Positions 16,124-27,075 of a stretch of 53,794 nucleotides of DNA are shown piece after piece. Origin of the DNA: an uncultured Prevotellaceae bacterium. Its GTDB lineage: Bacteria; Bacteroidota; Bacteroidia; Bacteroidales; Bacteroidaceae. The stretch spans positions 1-53,794 of the forward strand of contig ONCQ01000015.1 of the NCBI GenBank assembly GCA_900316355.1. The letters run 5' to 3'. Under the pieces are notes generated by a model. It saw only the letters and a list, made by a program, of their open reading frames with translations. It was not told the origin of the DNA and made no database searches. Position numbers and translations under genes: made by a program. The first letter of the stretch is position 1; each line of letters opens with the position of its first letter.

Positions 16124-18688
16124 ATGAAAATCAAAGCAAGTAATGCCAACGAAGCTCAGTGGAAACCGGTCACTGTCAAGAGTAACATTCCCGCCGAGCT
16201 GAACAAGTTGGAGGAATTAGCCCACAATATGTGGTGGGCTTGGAATCACAGCGCCCGTAGTCTTTTCACACATCTCGACCCCGTCCTCTATGAGGAGTGT
16301 GGACAGAATCCTGTGCTCATGCTCGAACGCCTGAACTACGAGAAGCTCTCCGAGCTCGCTAAGGACAAGTCCATCATCAAGAAGATGAATGACGTCTATG
16401 ATGAGTTCCGTGCTTACATGGATGTCAAGCCCCGCACAGACCGTGCCAGCGTAGCATACCTCTGCATGGAGTATGGCCTGAACCAGTCTTTGAAGATCTA
16501 CTCCGGCGGTCTCGGTATCCTCGCCGGTGACTACATCAAGGAGGCTTCCGACTCCAATGTTGATATGTGTGCTGTCGGTTTCCTCTATCGCTTCGGCTAC
16601 TTCACTCAGACCCTCTCCATGGACGGTCAGCAGATTGCCAACTACGAAGCACAGAACTTTGGCAGCCTCCCCATCGAACAGCAGATGGACAAGGACGGCA
16701 AGCCCATGGTGATAGATGTACCTTACATGAACTATCAGGTTCACGCTTATGTATGGCGCGTCAACGTTGGTCGTGTGAAGCTCTACCTGCTCGACACTGA
16801 CAACGATCTCAATAGCGAGTACGACCGCCCCATCACGCACGCCCTCTATGGTGGCGACTGGGAGAACCGCCTGAAGCAGGAAATCCTGCTCGGCATTGGC
16901 GGCGTGTTGTTGCTCAAGAAACTCGGCATCAAGAAGGATGTCTATCATTGCAACGAGGGTCACGCAGCCCTCTGCAATGTGCAGCGTCTTGTGGACTATG
17001 TGCAGAGCGGTCTCACCTTCAACCAGGCTCTTGAGCTCGTGCGCGTGTCCTCTTTATATACGGTGCACACCCCCGTGCCCGCCGGTCACGACTACTTCGA
17101 TGAAGGCCTCTTCGGCAAGTATATGAGCGGCTATGCACAGATGCTCGGCATCACATGGGACGAGTTCATCGGCATGGGCCGCCAGAATCCTGACGATCAT
17201 GGCGAGCGCTTCTGCATGAGCACCTTCGCCTGCAACACCTGCCAGGAGGTCAACGGCGTCAGCTGGCTTCACGGCGAGGTCTCCAAGAAGATGTTCGCCA
17301 ATATCTGGAAAGGCTACTTCCCCGAGGAGAGCCACGTGGGCTACGTTACCAACGGTGTACACTTCCCCACATGGTGCGCTCACGAATGGCGTCAGCTCTA
17401 TGCCAAGCACTTCGATGCTTCGCATCTTTCAGACCAGAGTAACGAACAGATTTGGCATGCCATCTATGATGTCCCCGATGCTGAGATCTGGAAGACACGC
17501 ATGGCTCTGAAGACGAAGCTCGTTGAGTATATCCGTCAGAAGTTCCGCGAGAGCTGGCTCAAGAATCAGGGCGACCCCAGCCGTGTTGTCAGCCTCATGG
17601 ATAAGATTAACCCCAATGCTCTCCTCATCGGCTTCGGTCGTCGTTTCGCCACCTACAAGCGTGCGCACCTCCTCTTTACCGATTTGGAGCGTCTCTCCAA
17701 GATTGTCAACAATCCCAACTATCCCGTGCAGTTCCTCTACACAGGTAAGGCACACCCCGCAGACGGCGCAGGCCAAGGTCTCATCAAGAAAATCTATGAG
17801 ATCTCGCAGCGTCCCGAGTTCCTCGGCAAGATTATCTTCCTCGAGAACTACGACATGCAGCTCGCACGCCGCCTCATCTCCGGTGTTGACATCTGGATGA
17901 ACACCCCGACACGTCCCCTCGAGGCCAGCGGCACCTCTGGTGAAAAGGCTCTCATGAATGGCGTTGTCAACCTCAGCGTCCTCGACGGCTGGTGGCTCGA
18001 AGGCTATCGCGAAGGTGCCGGATGGGCGCTCACCGAGAAGCGTACCTATGAGAATCAGGCTTATCAAGACCAGCTCGATGCTGCCACGATCTACGGCCTC
18101 CTGGAGAACGAGATCATGCCTACCTACTACGCTCGTAACGCCAAGGGATACAGCCCCTCATGGATTCAGGTCATCAAGAACTCCATCGCTCGCATTGCGC
18201 CTCACTACACTATGAAGCGTCAGCTCGACGACTACTACACCAAGTTCTACAATCCCCTTGCAGCACGCTCCAAGAAACTGCAGGCCCACAACAACGCACT
18301 GGCCAAGGAGATTGCCCTGTGGAAGGAAGCTGTGGCAGAGCGTTGGGATAGCATCCGTGTTGTCAGTGCCGAGAAGGGCGAACCTCTGCAGAAAGGCTCC
18401 ATCGAGTCCGGACAGAAGTACGACATTAACATCGTCGTGGATGAGGCTGGTCTCGATAACGCCATCGGCGTAGAACTCGTCACGTTGACCATCGACAAGA
18501 AGGGCGAGGACCACATCTACAACGTAGAACCCCTGGAGGTCATCAAGCGTGAAGGCAACCTCTACACCTTCCACGTGACCCACAGCATCAACAATGCAGG
18601 TTCCTTCAAGATTGCCTATCGCATCTTCCCCAAGAACGACCTGCTGCCTCACCGCCAGGATTTCTGCTACGTCAAGTGGTTCCTCTAA
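16124..18688 (+). CDS. glgP: Alpha-glucan (glycogen) phosphorylase
   Basis: An 854-residue GT35 phosphorylase of the shorter, archaeal/bacterial alpha-glucan type. It releases glucose-1-phosphate from alpha-1,4-glucan with a PLP cofactor. Visible motifs: [10 protein letters not shown] near the N terminus, [40 protein letters not shown], and the PLP site [14 protein letters not shown] with the Schiff-base lysine at Lys608. The N-terminal domain is of the DUF3417 kind seen in this subfamily. It is followed by a strong terminator, so the synthase-phosphorylase pair is the whole operon. Confidence 0.95.
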   Translation: MKIKASNANEAQWKPVTVKSNIPAELNKLEELAHNMWWAWNHSARSLFTHLDPVLYEECGQNPVLMLERLNYEKLSELAKDKSIIKKMNDVYDEFRAYMDVKPRTDRASVAYLCMEYGLNQSLKIYSGGLGILAGDYIKEASDSNVDMCAVGFLYRFGYFTQTLSMDGQQIANYEAQNFGSLPIEQQMDKDGKPMVIDVPYMNYQVHAYVWRVNVGRVKLYLLDTDNDLNSEYDRPITHALYGGDWENRLKQEILLGIGGVLLLKKLGIKKDVYHCNEGHAALCNVQRLVDYVQSGLTFNQALELVRVSSLYTVHTPVPAGHDYFDEGLFGKYMSGYAQMLGITWDEFIGMGRQNPDDHGERFCMSTFACNTCQEVNGVSWLHGEVSKKMFANIWKGYFPEESHVGYVTNGVHFPTWCAHEWRQLYAKHFDASHLSDQSNEQIWHAIYDVPDAEIWKTRMALKTKLVEYIRQKFRESWLKNQGDPSRVVSLMDKINPNALLIGFGRRFATYKRAHLLFTDLERLSKIVNNPNYPVQFLYTGKAHPADGAGQGLIKKIYEISQRPEFLGKIIFLENYDMQLARRLISGVDIWMNTPTRPLEASGTSGEKALMNGVVNLSVLDGWWLEGYREGAGWALTEKRTYENQAYQDQLDAATIYGLLENEIMPTYYARNAKGYSPSWIQVIKNSIARIAPHYTMKRQLDDYYTKFYNPLAARSKKLQAHNNALAKEIALWKEAVAERWDSIRVVSAEKGEPLQKGSIESGQKYDINIVVDEAGLDNAIGVELVTLTIDKKGEDHIYNVEPLEVIKREGNLYTFHVTHSINNAGSFKIAYRIFPKNDLLPHRQDFCYVKWFL

Positions 18689-18727
18689 ACAACCTATTAT
18701 AGGAAACATATAAAAAATCTACTTCAA

Positions 18728-18765
18728 GGGCTGTGTCGTTCAAGTAATGGCACAGCCCTTTCTTT
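18728..18765 (+). terminator. Terminator after glycogen phosphorylase gene
   Basis: GGGCTGTG (18728-18735) pairs perfectly with CACAGCCC (18751-18758) across a 15-base loop, then TTTCTTTC. Confidence 0.75.
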
Positions 18766-18813
18766 CGTAACTTGTAGTTTGTGGGGAATCCCTATCAGCT
18801 TTAGGCTTTTTCC

Positions 18814-18845
18814 TTTGCTGGCATGGAGGAAATGGTGTACTTTTG
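18814..18845 (+). promoter_or_regulatory. Promoter of Tyr-rich lipoprotein gene
   Basis: TTTG at 18814-18817, 20 bases, TACTTTTG at 18838-18845. This puts the transcript start near 18851 and rules out the upstream ATG at 18823 as the start codon. Confidence 0.85.
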
Positions 18846-18867
18846 CAGCATCAAAACAGTTAAAACG

Positions 18868-19491
18868 ATGACAACAATGAAGAATTTCTACTCGAATATT
18901 GCTCTCATGAGTGTGATGCTCATCGCGAGCTTCGGCTTCACAAGCTGCAATTACGACGAAGACAATCATGTGGGCTACCAACTGCAGGGCCATTGGTTCG
19001 GCGACTTGAACATGTACTACGACGGCATCCCCGCACGCGGTTCCGACATCATATTCTATCCCGAAGGATGGGGCTATCGTCAGGGTACGGGCACGCAGAT
19101 CGACTACTATGGTCGCTACGGCTACACGCAAGTGCGTCATGATTTCCGCTATCATGTTACCAATGAGATTATCTATCTTACCTTCTACGATGAGCCCGAC
19201 CTGGACTGCACAATCAGCCGCTACGGCCTTAACAGCGAGAACTTCTGGGGGCGCATCGACGGGCGCTACTCAAGCACCGACTTCACACTCCGCAACTATG
19301 ATCGCTACTGGGACAAATATGGCTATAGCAACTATGACTATGACTACGACAGACGCTACTACGACACCTACTACTATACTCGCACCATTGCTGCGCCCAG
19401 TACTCATGACGCTATGTCTGACACCCTCAACGCTCAACCGAAGGCAACGCGCGGTGTGAACCTTAATTCGGAAGAAGTAGGCGAGAAATAA
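18868..19491 (+). CDS. Tyr-rich lipoprotein, unknown function
   Basis: A 207-residue lipoprotein. Signal peptide MKNFYSNIALMSVMLIASFG leads to the lipobox FTSC (lipidated Cys27, or Cys24 if the ATG at 18877 is used). The mature part opens with acidic residues (NYDEDNHVG), a pattern that can send lipoproteins to the cell surface in this phylum. It is very rich in Tyr, Asp, Arg and Gly, with a repetitive stretch (about residues 145-170) of alternating Tyr/Asp. An opening GHWFGDLNMYY followed by a beta-rich body hints at a lipocalin-like fold, but I recognise no named family. It has its own promoter. Confidence 0.75.
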   Translation: MTTMKNFYSNIALMSVMLIASFGFTSCNYDEDNHVGYQLQGHWFGDLNMYYDGIPARGSDIIFYPEGWGYRQGTGTQIDYYGRYGYTQVRHDFRYHVTNEIIYLTFYDEPDLDCTISRYGLNSENFWGRIDGRYSSTDFTLRNYDRYWDKYGYSNYDYDYDRRYYDTYYYTRTIAAPSTHDAMSDTLNAQPKATRGVNLNSEEVGEK

Positions 19492-19534
19492 GAATTTAGA
19501 GGGGTGGGAGAGTGATTATGTCAGGATTTTATTG

Positions 19535-19542
19535 TACCTTTG
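19535..19542 (+). promoter_or_regulatory. -7 promoter element of ABC-F gene
   Basis: TACCTTTG, 55 bases before the ATG; no clean -33 box. Confidence 0.6.
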
Positions 19543-19594
19543 CAGCCGCAAATCATCAAAGGTTACATCGTACAATAGTCAATTGTCCAATTAA

Positions 19595-21220
<1,626 letters not shown>

Positions 21221-21262
21221 TCAAGCAAAACCTATTTTATAACCCTTATAAAACTAAACATT

Positions 21263-21676
21263 ATGAAAATCTCAAAAATTGAACATTTGGGCATCGCCGT
21301 GCAGAGCATCGACGAGGTACTGCCTTATTTCGAGAATGTGTTGGGTCTGAAGTGCTACAAGACCGAGGTCGTCGAAGACCAGAAGGTGAAGACAGCCTTC
21401 CTGAAGGTTGGCGAGGTGAAGCTGGAACTGCTGGAGCCTACCTGCCCCGAGAGCACCATCCAGAAGTGGCTCGACAAAGGTAACAAGGGTATTCACCACA
21501 TGGCATTCTGCATTGAGGACGGTGTGGCTAATGCACTCGCTGAGGTGAACGAGAAGGGTATCCGTCTTATCGACGAGGCTCCCCGTAAGGGCGCTGACGG
21601 CCTGAATATCGCTTTCCTGCATCCGAAGAGCACTGTCGGCATCCTCACAGAGCTCTGCGAAGATCCCAACAAGTAA
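21263..21676 (+). CDS. mce: Methylmalonyl-CoA epimerase
   Basis: A 137-residue glyoxalase/VOC-fold enzyme that interconverts (R)- and (S)-methylmalonyl-CoA, used in propionate and succinate metabolism. The start KIEHLGIAVQSIDEVLPYFE carries the first metal His, HHMAFCI carries the second, and VELLEP-like VKLELLEPT and LTELCED complete the family pattern. The length is typical. The mutase and carboxylase partners are not in this window. The gene ends at a bidirectional terminator shared with panD. Confidence 0.93.
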   Translation: MKISKIEHLGIAVQSIDEVLPYFENVLGLKCYKTEVVEDQKVKTAFLKVGEVKLELLEPTCPESTIQKWLDKGNKGIHHMAFCIEDGVANALAEVNEKGIRLIDEAPRKGADGLNIAFLHPKSTVGILTELCEDPNK

Positions 21677-21698
21677 GAAAGAAGGGTATGAAAAAAGG

Positions 21699-21738
21699 AA
21701 GGACGGGCTTGCGTTAGGCAAGTCCGTCCTTCTCTTTT
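21699..21738. terminator. Bidirectional terminator between epimerase and panD
   Basis: AAGGACGGGCTTGC (21699-21712) pairs with GCAAGTCCGTCCTT (21718-21731) with one G-T pair, with A-rich sequence before and TCTCTTTT after. It lies between convergent genes. Confidence 0.88.
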
Positions 21739-21745
21739 ATTTCTC

Positions 21746-22096
21746 TCAGACTGTCACTCTGTTTTTCTCGTCGGGGAAAATCACTTTGGGCGTGAACGTC
21801 TTCGCCTCCTCGAAATCCATTTGGGCGTAGGACATGATGATGACCACATCGCCCACCTGCACTTTGCGCGCTGCTGCGCCGTTGAGGCAGATGCAGCCGC
21901 TGTTGCGCGGACCTTTGATAATATAGGTGTCGAAGCGCTCGCCGTTCATGTTGTTGACGATATATACGCGCTCGCCTGCAATGAGACCGGCGGCATCCAT
22001 GAGTGCTTCATCAATGGTGATGCTACCCATGTAGTGAAGGTTGGCCTCCGTGACGGTGGCGCAGTGTATCTTGCTCTTAATGACCTCTATGACCAT
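21746..22096 (-). CDS. panD: Aspartate 1-decarboxylase
   Basis: A 116-residue proenzyme that makes beta-alanine from aspartate for pantothenate. The self-cleavage site is Gly24-Ser25 in MGSITID; Ser25 becomes the pyruvoyl cofactor after cleavage. [11 protein letters not shown] and [12 protein letters not shown] are further family signatures. The length is normal. It lies 37 bases downstream of panC on the same strand, so beta-alanine supply and its use are one operon. The spacer between the two is an array of TTTAAAC repeats. Confidence 0.95.
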   Translation of the reverse strand: MVIEVIKSKIHCATVTEANLHYMGSITIDEALMDAAGLIAGERVYIVNNMNGERFDTYIIKGPRNSGCICLNGAAARKVQVGDVVIIMSYAQMDFEEAKTFTPKVIFPDEKNRVTV

Positions 22097-22102
22097 AGCT
22101 TT

Positions 22103-22133
22103 ATACTTTAAACCTTAAACTTTAAACTTTAAA
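22103..22133. repeat. TTAAACTT direct-repeat array between panC and panD
   Basis: About four copies of a 7-base unit (CTTTAAA) fill the spacer directly before the panD start codon. Confidence 0.7.
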
Positions 22134-22979
22134 CTAATAATGTATATGGTCGATGAGTCGGATGGGCTTTGCGCCACAATAGACTGTGATGCAACCCACA
22201 ATCTCTTTGGCATCGTTCCAATCGTTGACATCTGCCAGTGATGCAGCATCCACGATGGAATAGTATTCGATGCGCAGTCCCGGAACGGCATTGACACGTG
22301 CCTCCACATATTCGCGTGTGAGCTGTACGCTGTGTGTGCGTGCAAACTCTCGGCTAGCCTTGAGGGCAGCATAGATATGTGGTGCGATGGCACGCTCTTC
22401 CGGTGTGAGGAGGCTGTTGCGGCTGGAGAGTGCCAAACCACTTGCTTCGCGCACCACGGGGCAGGGTACAATCTGCAGCTTGAAACCAAGGTCGGCCACC
22501 ATCCTGCGGATGACGGCAATCTGCTGAAAGTCCTTCTCGCCGAAGTAACCGCGGTCGGGATCTACGTAGGAGAACAGCTTAGAGACAATCTGGCAGACAC
22601 CATTGAAGTGTCCCGGACGCATCGCTCCCTCCATGACGCTGTCTGTGGGCGGATAGGAGAAGTGGCGGGTGTCAGGTTCAGGATAGACCTCTGCCACGCT
22701 GGGCGCAAATGCAATCTGTGCACCGCAGGTTGTGAGCAGCTCACAGTCGGCATCCAGTGTGCGGGGATAGCGTTCCAAATCGCGAGGGTCATTGAACTGT
22801 GTTGGATTGAGGAAGATGCTGACAACGGTGATGTCGTTCTCAGCCACCGAACGGCGCACGAGCGAAGCGTGCCCTTCGTGGAGAGCACCCATAGTGGGTA
22901 CAAGGCCAATCGTCTTGCCAGCAGTCCTTGCGGCGGCAATCTCGGCCTTGAGCTCTTGAATGTGATGTATGATTTTCAT
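22134..22979 (-). CDS. panC: Pantoate--beta-alanine ligase
   Basis: A 281-residue cytosolic enzyme joining pantoate and beta-alanine with ATP to give pantothenate. Motifs: PTMGALHEGH at residues 28-37 (His34 and His37 bind ATP), NPTQFND, GEKDFQQIAVIRRMV and LALSSRNSLLTPEER (the KMSKS-like loop). The frame is open for 63 more residues upstream, but that part is hydrophobic shadow sequence overlapping the divergent gene, so the ATG at 22979 is used. It precedes panD; panB is not in the window. Confidence 0.95.
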   Translation of the reverse strand: MKIIHHIQELKAEIAAARTAGKTIGLVPTMGALHEGHASLVRRSVAENDITVVSIFLNPTQFNDPRDLERYPRTLDADCELLTTCGAQIAFAPSVAEVYPEPDTRHFSYPPTDSVMEGAMRPGHFNGVCQIVSKLFSYVDPDRGYFGEKDFQQIAVIRRMVADLGFKLQIVPCPVVREASGLALSSRNSLLTPEERAIAPHIYAALKASREFARTHSVQLTREYVEARVNAVPGLRIEYYSIVDAASLADVNDWNDAKEIVGCITVYCGAKPIRLIDHIHY

Positions 22980-23102
22980 TTCGGGTGCAAAATAACACAT
23001 AAAATGCCAAATGAAGAAGTAAAAAAGCAAATAAAATGCAAAAAATGCCCTTTTCATACACTTTCTTACACTAATAATTGCAAATAGCACGATTTTTTTA
23101 TA

Positions 23103-23110
23103 TATCTTTG
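23103..23110 (+). promoter_or_regulatory. -7 promoter element of short starch-synthase gene
   Basis: TATCTTTG, 29 bases before the ATG. Confidence 0.65.
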
Positions 23111-23139
23111 CACTCGGAAAGTAATATATTGACGCCAAC

Positions 23140-23988
23140 ATGAAGTCCAGAAGAGTACTATTCATCACACAGGAAATAACACCCTATCTTCCTGATACGG
23201 ATGTCTCATTATTGGGTCGTAAGATGCCACAGTTCGCGCAGGAGAAAGGTCGCGAGATTCGCACTTTCATGCCTAAGTGGGGTGGCATCAACGAGCGCCG
23301 CAGTCAACTGCATGAGGTGATTCGTCTGTCGGGAATGAACCTGATTATCGACGAGACCGATCATCTGCTCATCATCAAGGTGGCATCGATACCTTCTGCC
23401 AGAATGCAGGTTTATTTCATTGATAATGATGACTATTTCATGAAGCGCTTGGAGGCCTGCGATGAGAATGGCGATGAGTATGCCGACAACGGCGAGCGTG
23501 CCATCTTCTACGCCCGTGGTGTCTTGGAGACGGTCAAGAAACTACGCTGGGTCCCCGATATCATCCACTGTCAAGGATGGATATCGGCTGTGGCGCCCTT
23601 GTATATTAAGACCTCGTATCGCGAGGAGCCTTCCTTCAGGGACAGCCGCATCATCTTCACGCCTGCCGGTGATGACTTGAAGTTGCCGCTGACGCAGCAG
23701 TTCCGCACAAACCTGCAGTTCAAGGGCCTATCGGACAAAGACTTGAAGGACTTCCCCGAGGATGCCACCATGATGGACCTTTACAAGTTGGCGCTGCGCA
23801 ACAGCAACGGTATGCTGCTTACAGCGTCCAACATGAATCAGGAACTCATTGACTATGCCAACGAGCTTGGTCTGCCCGTCTTCGGTCCGGTCGATATGAC
23901 GAATCCCGATGCCTCTTCCCAGGTTGTTGATTATTTCGACAGCGTGTGGAGCGAGGGCAAGGCGCCCATCGAGGACCCGGATATGTAA
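23140..23988 (+). CDS. Starch/glycogen synthase catalytic-domain protein, N-terminal half only
   Basis: A 282-residue protein matching only the GT5 synthase N-terminal (Rossmann) domain. It starts VLFITQEITPYLPDT and includes DIIHCQGWISAVAPLYIK and ASNMNQELIDYANELG. The C-terminal donor-binding domain of GlgA is absent, and the usual K-x-G-G glucan/donor loop is replaced by SLLGRKMPQFAQ. The stop is followed at once by another gene, so this is a complete short protein, not a frameshift; the same short form exists in other Bacteroidales. Whether it is catalytic is doubtful. It is divergent from panC and upstream of the DUF4270 lipoprotein gene. Confidence 0.82.
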   Translation: MKSRRVLFITQEITPYLPDTDVSLLGRKMPQFAQEKGREIRTFMPKWGGINERRSQLHEVIRLSGMNLIIDETDHLLIIKVASIPSARMQVYFIDNDDYFMKRLEACDENGDEYADNGERAIFYARGVLETVKKLRWVPDIIHCQGWISAVAPLYIKTSYREEPSFRDSRIIFTPAGDDLKLPLTQQFRTNLQFKGLSDKDLKDFPEDATMMDLYKLALRNSNGMLLTASNMNQELIDYANELGLPVFGPVDMTNPDASSQVVDYFDSVWSEGKAPIEDPDM

Positions 23989-24023
23989 AAACAGCGTCAT
24001 CCATTGATTTTACCCAGATCTCT

Positions 24024-25457
24024 ATGAAACTACGTTTTGCCGGTATGGCTCTGTGCGCTTTGTCGCTGTTGGTGGGCTGTGCCGATGACACAGACTCAAT
24101 AGGCATCCCCTCCGATGCCGATGTCGTGGTCTCTGATGTCAAGACCTATAATTTCACTACCCGCTCTGTCAAGCTCGGTGCTGTGACGGCTAATAGCAGC
24201 AAGAGCTATTTCGGTCGCGTGCATGACGCGGCCTCGGATATTGATGTCACGGCCGATTTTCTGGCACAGTTCCATGTGCTCGAAGACTACACCCTGCCCA
24301 GCGCCGACAAACTGGTGAAGGATGCTGAGGGCAAAGTAGTGTGCGACGGCGTGGAACTCCGCATGTATTTCAACACCTATAAGGGTGATGGCAATACGCC
24401 TTTGAAGGTGGAACTTTATGAACTGGACAAGGATAATGTGCTGAGCGAGGCGGAGACCTATTACACCGATCAGGACCTCTCTGTCTTCATCAATCCACAA
24501 CGCACGACGCCTGTCGTAGCGAAGACGTTCACGGCTGAGGACCAGACAGTTGACCCTTCCGAACGCGCGGCTGAGGGTTATTACAAGAACATCCTGCTCA
24601 CGCTACCTGTTGAGGACGGCCAGCGCATCCTGCAGGCGGCCGTGGACCATCCCGAGTATTTCAAGGATTCCTATCAGCTCATTCACAATGTACTGCCAGG
24701 CTACTATTTCAAGTATAAAGGCGGCAATGGTGCGATGTTGGCCATCGATGTGTGCGTGCTCAATGTGCATTTTCATTATTATGATAAAGACGGCGGTCTC
24801 GTGGATGGTCTCGCCCGCTTCTCCTCCACGCAGGAGGTGATTCAGAGCACACGCATCGAGAACAAAGGCATTGATGAGCTGATGTCCTATGCCAACGATG
24901 GCGATGGCAATCCCACGCAGGCTTTCACCTTTCTGACATCGCCTGCAGGCATCGCCACGGAGGTCATTCTCCCCGTGGATGAGATTTATGAAGGCCATGA
25001 CAACGATAGCATCAGTCGTGCCCGCATCGTGCTGACGCGCATGAACGACGGCGCTTCCGGCAGTGCTTTCGGTACTCCCACCTCGCTGCTCATGGTGCGC
25101 CGCACAGCCTACGATTCCTTCTTTTCCCACCGTCAGGTGGCAGATGGCGCCACCGCCTACATCTCAAATTTCGATGCAGGTGCTAACACGTTCACTTTTG
25201 AGAATATCAACTACCTGCTGTCATACCTTTATCACACGAAGAAGGAGGTGATGGCGCAGGAAGGGCTGACGTCAGAAGCCTATAACGCTGCCAATCCCTA
25301 TTGGAACCGAGTGTGGCTGGTACCTGTGGTTACTGCCGTCAACTCCTCCAATGTGGTTACGAGCGTGCAGCATGACTTCTCGCTCTGCAGCGCACGTCTC
25401 GTGGGTGGCACTAAGCCGCTGTCCATGCAAGTCATCTATAGCATGTACACGAAGTAG
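24024..25457 (+). CDS. DUF4270 family lipoprotein
   Basis: A 477-residue lipoprotein. MKLRFAGMALCALSLLVGC gives a lipobox with the lipidated cysteine at residue 19, followed by acidic residues (ADDTDSIG), which can act as a surface-export signal in this phylum. The rest matches the Bacteroidetes DUF4270 family: VSDVKTYNFTTRSVKLG near the start, YFGRVHD, the VELRMYFNTYKGD strand and the TSPAGIATEVILP segment. Function is not known. An upstream in-frame start (23946) lies within the previous gene and is rejected. It follows the short synthase gene by 35 bases on the same strand, an order also known from Bacteroides. Confidence 0.88.
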   Translation: MKLRFAGMALCALSLLVGCADDTDSIGIPSDADVVVSDVKTYNFTTRSVKLGAVTANSSKSYFGRVHDAASDIDVTADFLAQFHVLEDYTLPSADKLVKDAEGKVVCDGVELRMYFNTYKGDGNTPLKVELYELDKDNVLSEAETYYTDQDLSVFINPQRTTPVVAKTFTAEDQTVDPSERAAEGYYKNILLTLPVEDGQRILQAAVDHPEYFKDSYQLIHNVLPGYYFKYKGGNGAMLAIDVCVLNVHFHYYDKDGGLVDGLARFSSTQEVIQSTRIENKGIDELMSYANDGDGNPTQAFTFLTSPAGIATEVILPVDEIYEGHDNDSISRARIVLTRMNDGASGSAFGTPTSLLMVRRTAYDSFFSHRQVADGATAYISNFDAGANTFTFENINYLLSYLYHTKKEVMAQEGLTSEAYNAANPYWNRVWLVPVVTAVNSSNVVTSVQHDFSLCSARLVGGTKPLSMQVIYSMYTK

Positions 25458-25505
25458 CGCTAGCCGATCACGACGTCATCATCGCTTCGGAAATGACATA
25501 AAAGT

Positions 25506-25535
25506 AAGAAGCCATCCCAATCGGGATGGCTTCTT
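25506..25535. terminator. Bidirectional terminator between DUF4270 and GH57 genes
   Basis: A perfect 13-bp stem AAGAAGCCATCCC (25506-25518) with GGGATGGCTTCTT (25523-25535), 4-base loop, between convergent genes. Confidence 0.85.
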
Positions 25536-25555
25536 GCATTCTGTCAGCAGTCTTT

Positions 25556-27040
25556 TTATTTTTTTGCTGCGGGCTTTTTGGCGGGAGCCTTCTTGGCAGG
25601 CTCTTTCTTCACCTCAGCCTTCGGAGCTTCAGCCTTCTTGGCGGGTTCCGCTTTCTTGGCAGGCTCTGCCTTCTTGGCTGGTGCCGCTTTCTTGGCAGGA
25701 GTCGCCTTCTTGGCAGGAACTTTCTTCTCCTCCTTATTGGCGGGTTCGAACTTTGACAGACGTGCCTGCAGGCGGTTGATCTCTGCATCCTTCACATTGA
25801 TCTCATCGGCCTGGTTGCGGATGGTCGTCAGCAATGCGTTGAGCTCGTCGTTCTCGATGTCAAGAGGATAGAGGGCATTGACACGGTTGATGAAGTCGCC
25901 CAGGATGTTCATGTAGTTTGTGAAAGCATCGTAGGGGCTGTCATAGATGCCGCGATAGAAGCCTGTGCCCATGTTCTTGGTGGTCATGAAGCGGAAGTTG
26001 TTCGATGCCTGAATGCGATCCCAGTCCTGCGTGATGCGACGGTCCTTGCAGATGAGCACGCGCTCTGCCACGCTGTAGAGTTTGTGGAACGCCTCGCGCT
26101 GCATCACGTTGCCGAGCCAGCAGCTGGTGTCGCGTTCCTCGTCGTTCCAGCTCATGGGGTAGGGTACCTCCATGGGTGCCACGCTCTTGCTCTTGGCGAT
26201 AATCTCGCTGGGCGTTGCGAAGGTGATGCCGCGGTCCTTGGCCACAGCAGGCAGGGCCTTGATGAACTCCAGGATGTTGCTGCTCAGCGGCTGGTAGATG
26301 CCGAGCGCGCAGAGCTCCATGAAGATGTTGATGACCTTCTCCTCTTCGGGCAGCTGGGCAATCCAGTCCATATAGGTGTCTGCGAAGAGGGGGTACTCGT
26401 TCCATGAGGAGTCATTGAAGCGTAGTGAGATGTCATCGCTGAGCTTGTAGTCGCGCAGCAGCAACTTCAGGTTGGGGTTCTGTGCGCAGTGGTAGAGGAA
26501 GTGGGGGCTCTTCCATCCCAGAATGTGCTTGGCGCCCTCGGCAATCATGCCCTTGTAGCCCATGCTGGCCACGAGGCCGCCGATGTCATCGCTGTAGATG
26601 AGTGAGCTGTTGCGCAGCACGGTGGGCTTCTTGCCGAAGAGTTCCTTCATCTTCTTGGCCTGGCGCTCCACCTCGTCGCGGAATACATCTTCGTTGACCA
26701 GCGAGCTGAGGCCGTGGCTGTAGGGCTCTGCCAAGAACTCCACACAGCCCGTCTCGTTGATTTCCTGCAGCAACTCAATGACCTCGGGAGCATATTGCTC
26801 CAGCAGTTCCAGTGCGCAGCCGCTGATGGAGAATGCCACCTTGAAAGCTTTGCCGTACATCTTGGCCATTTCCAAGAATGTCTTCAGGGCGGGGATGTAG
26901 GAACGCTCTGCGGTATCTGTGATGCCGCGCTCGTTCTCATAGTCGTCGAAATAGTAGTGATCCTTACCAATCTCAAAGAAGCGATAGCGTTTGAGATGTA
27001 CGTTTTGGTGGATCTCAAAATAAAGACAGATGGTCTTCAT
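25556..27040 (-). CDS. GH57 alpha-amylase-type glycosidase with Lys/Ala/Pro tail
   Basis: A 494-residue protein. Residues 1 to about 430 are a GH57 glycoside hydrolase acting on alpha-glucan: motif 1 is IHQNVHLKRYRFFEIG (the family usually has HQP; here HQN), and CVEFLAEPYSHGL is the second motif region. A helical stretch follows (about 410-445, with NVKDAEINRLQARL). The last 50 or so residues are a low-complexity tail of KKAEPA/KKATPA repeats like the tail of histone H1. No signal peptide is present, so it acts in the cytosol, on glycogen by context. It is the last gene of the debranching enzyme-GT4-GH57 operon. The role of the tail is unknown. Confidence 0.88.
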   Translation of the reverse strand: MKTICLYFEIHQNVHLKRYRFFEIGKDHYYFDDYENERGITDTAERSYIPALKTFLEMAKMYGKAFKVAFSISGCALELLEQYAPEVIELLQEINETGCVEFLAEPYSHGLSSLVNEDVFRDEVERQAKKMKELFGKKPTVLRNSSLIYSDDIGGLVASMGYKGMIAEGAKHILGWKSPHFLYHCAQNPNLKLLLRDYKLSDDISLRFNDSSWNEYPLFADTYMDWIAQLPEEEKVINIFMELCALGIYQPLSSNILEFIKALPAVAKDRGITFATPSEIIAKSKSVAPMEVPYPMSWNDEERDTSCWLGNVMQREAFHKLYSVAERVLICKDRRITQDWDRIQASNNFRFMTTKNMGTGFYRGIYDSPYDAFTNYMNILGDFINRVNALYPLDIENDELNALLTTIRNQADEINVKDAEINRLQARLSKFEPANKEEKKVPAKKATPAKKAAPAKKAEPAKKAEPAKKAEAPKAEVKKEPAKKAPAKKPAAKK

Positions 27041-27043
27041 ATA

Positions 27044-27072
27044 GTTTAATGTTTAATGTTTAACGTTTAATG
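27044..27072. repeat. Direct repeats TTTAATG before the GH57 start
   Basis: About four copies of an 8-base unit (GTTTAATG with one variant, GTTTAACG) fill the 35-base spacer between the GT4 and GH57 genes, next to the GH57 start codon. Confidence 0.7.
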
Positions 27073-27075
27073 TAA

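Noticed and set aside
22332-23087. 251-codon forward ORF opposite panC
   Set aside because: Shadow of panC and of its AT-rich upstream region; no motif.
25578-25871. Forward ORF rich in FLAGSAF repeats
   Set aside because: It is the reverse translation of the Lys/Ala/Pro tail repeats of the GH57 gene, not a membrane peptide.
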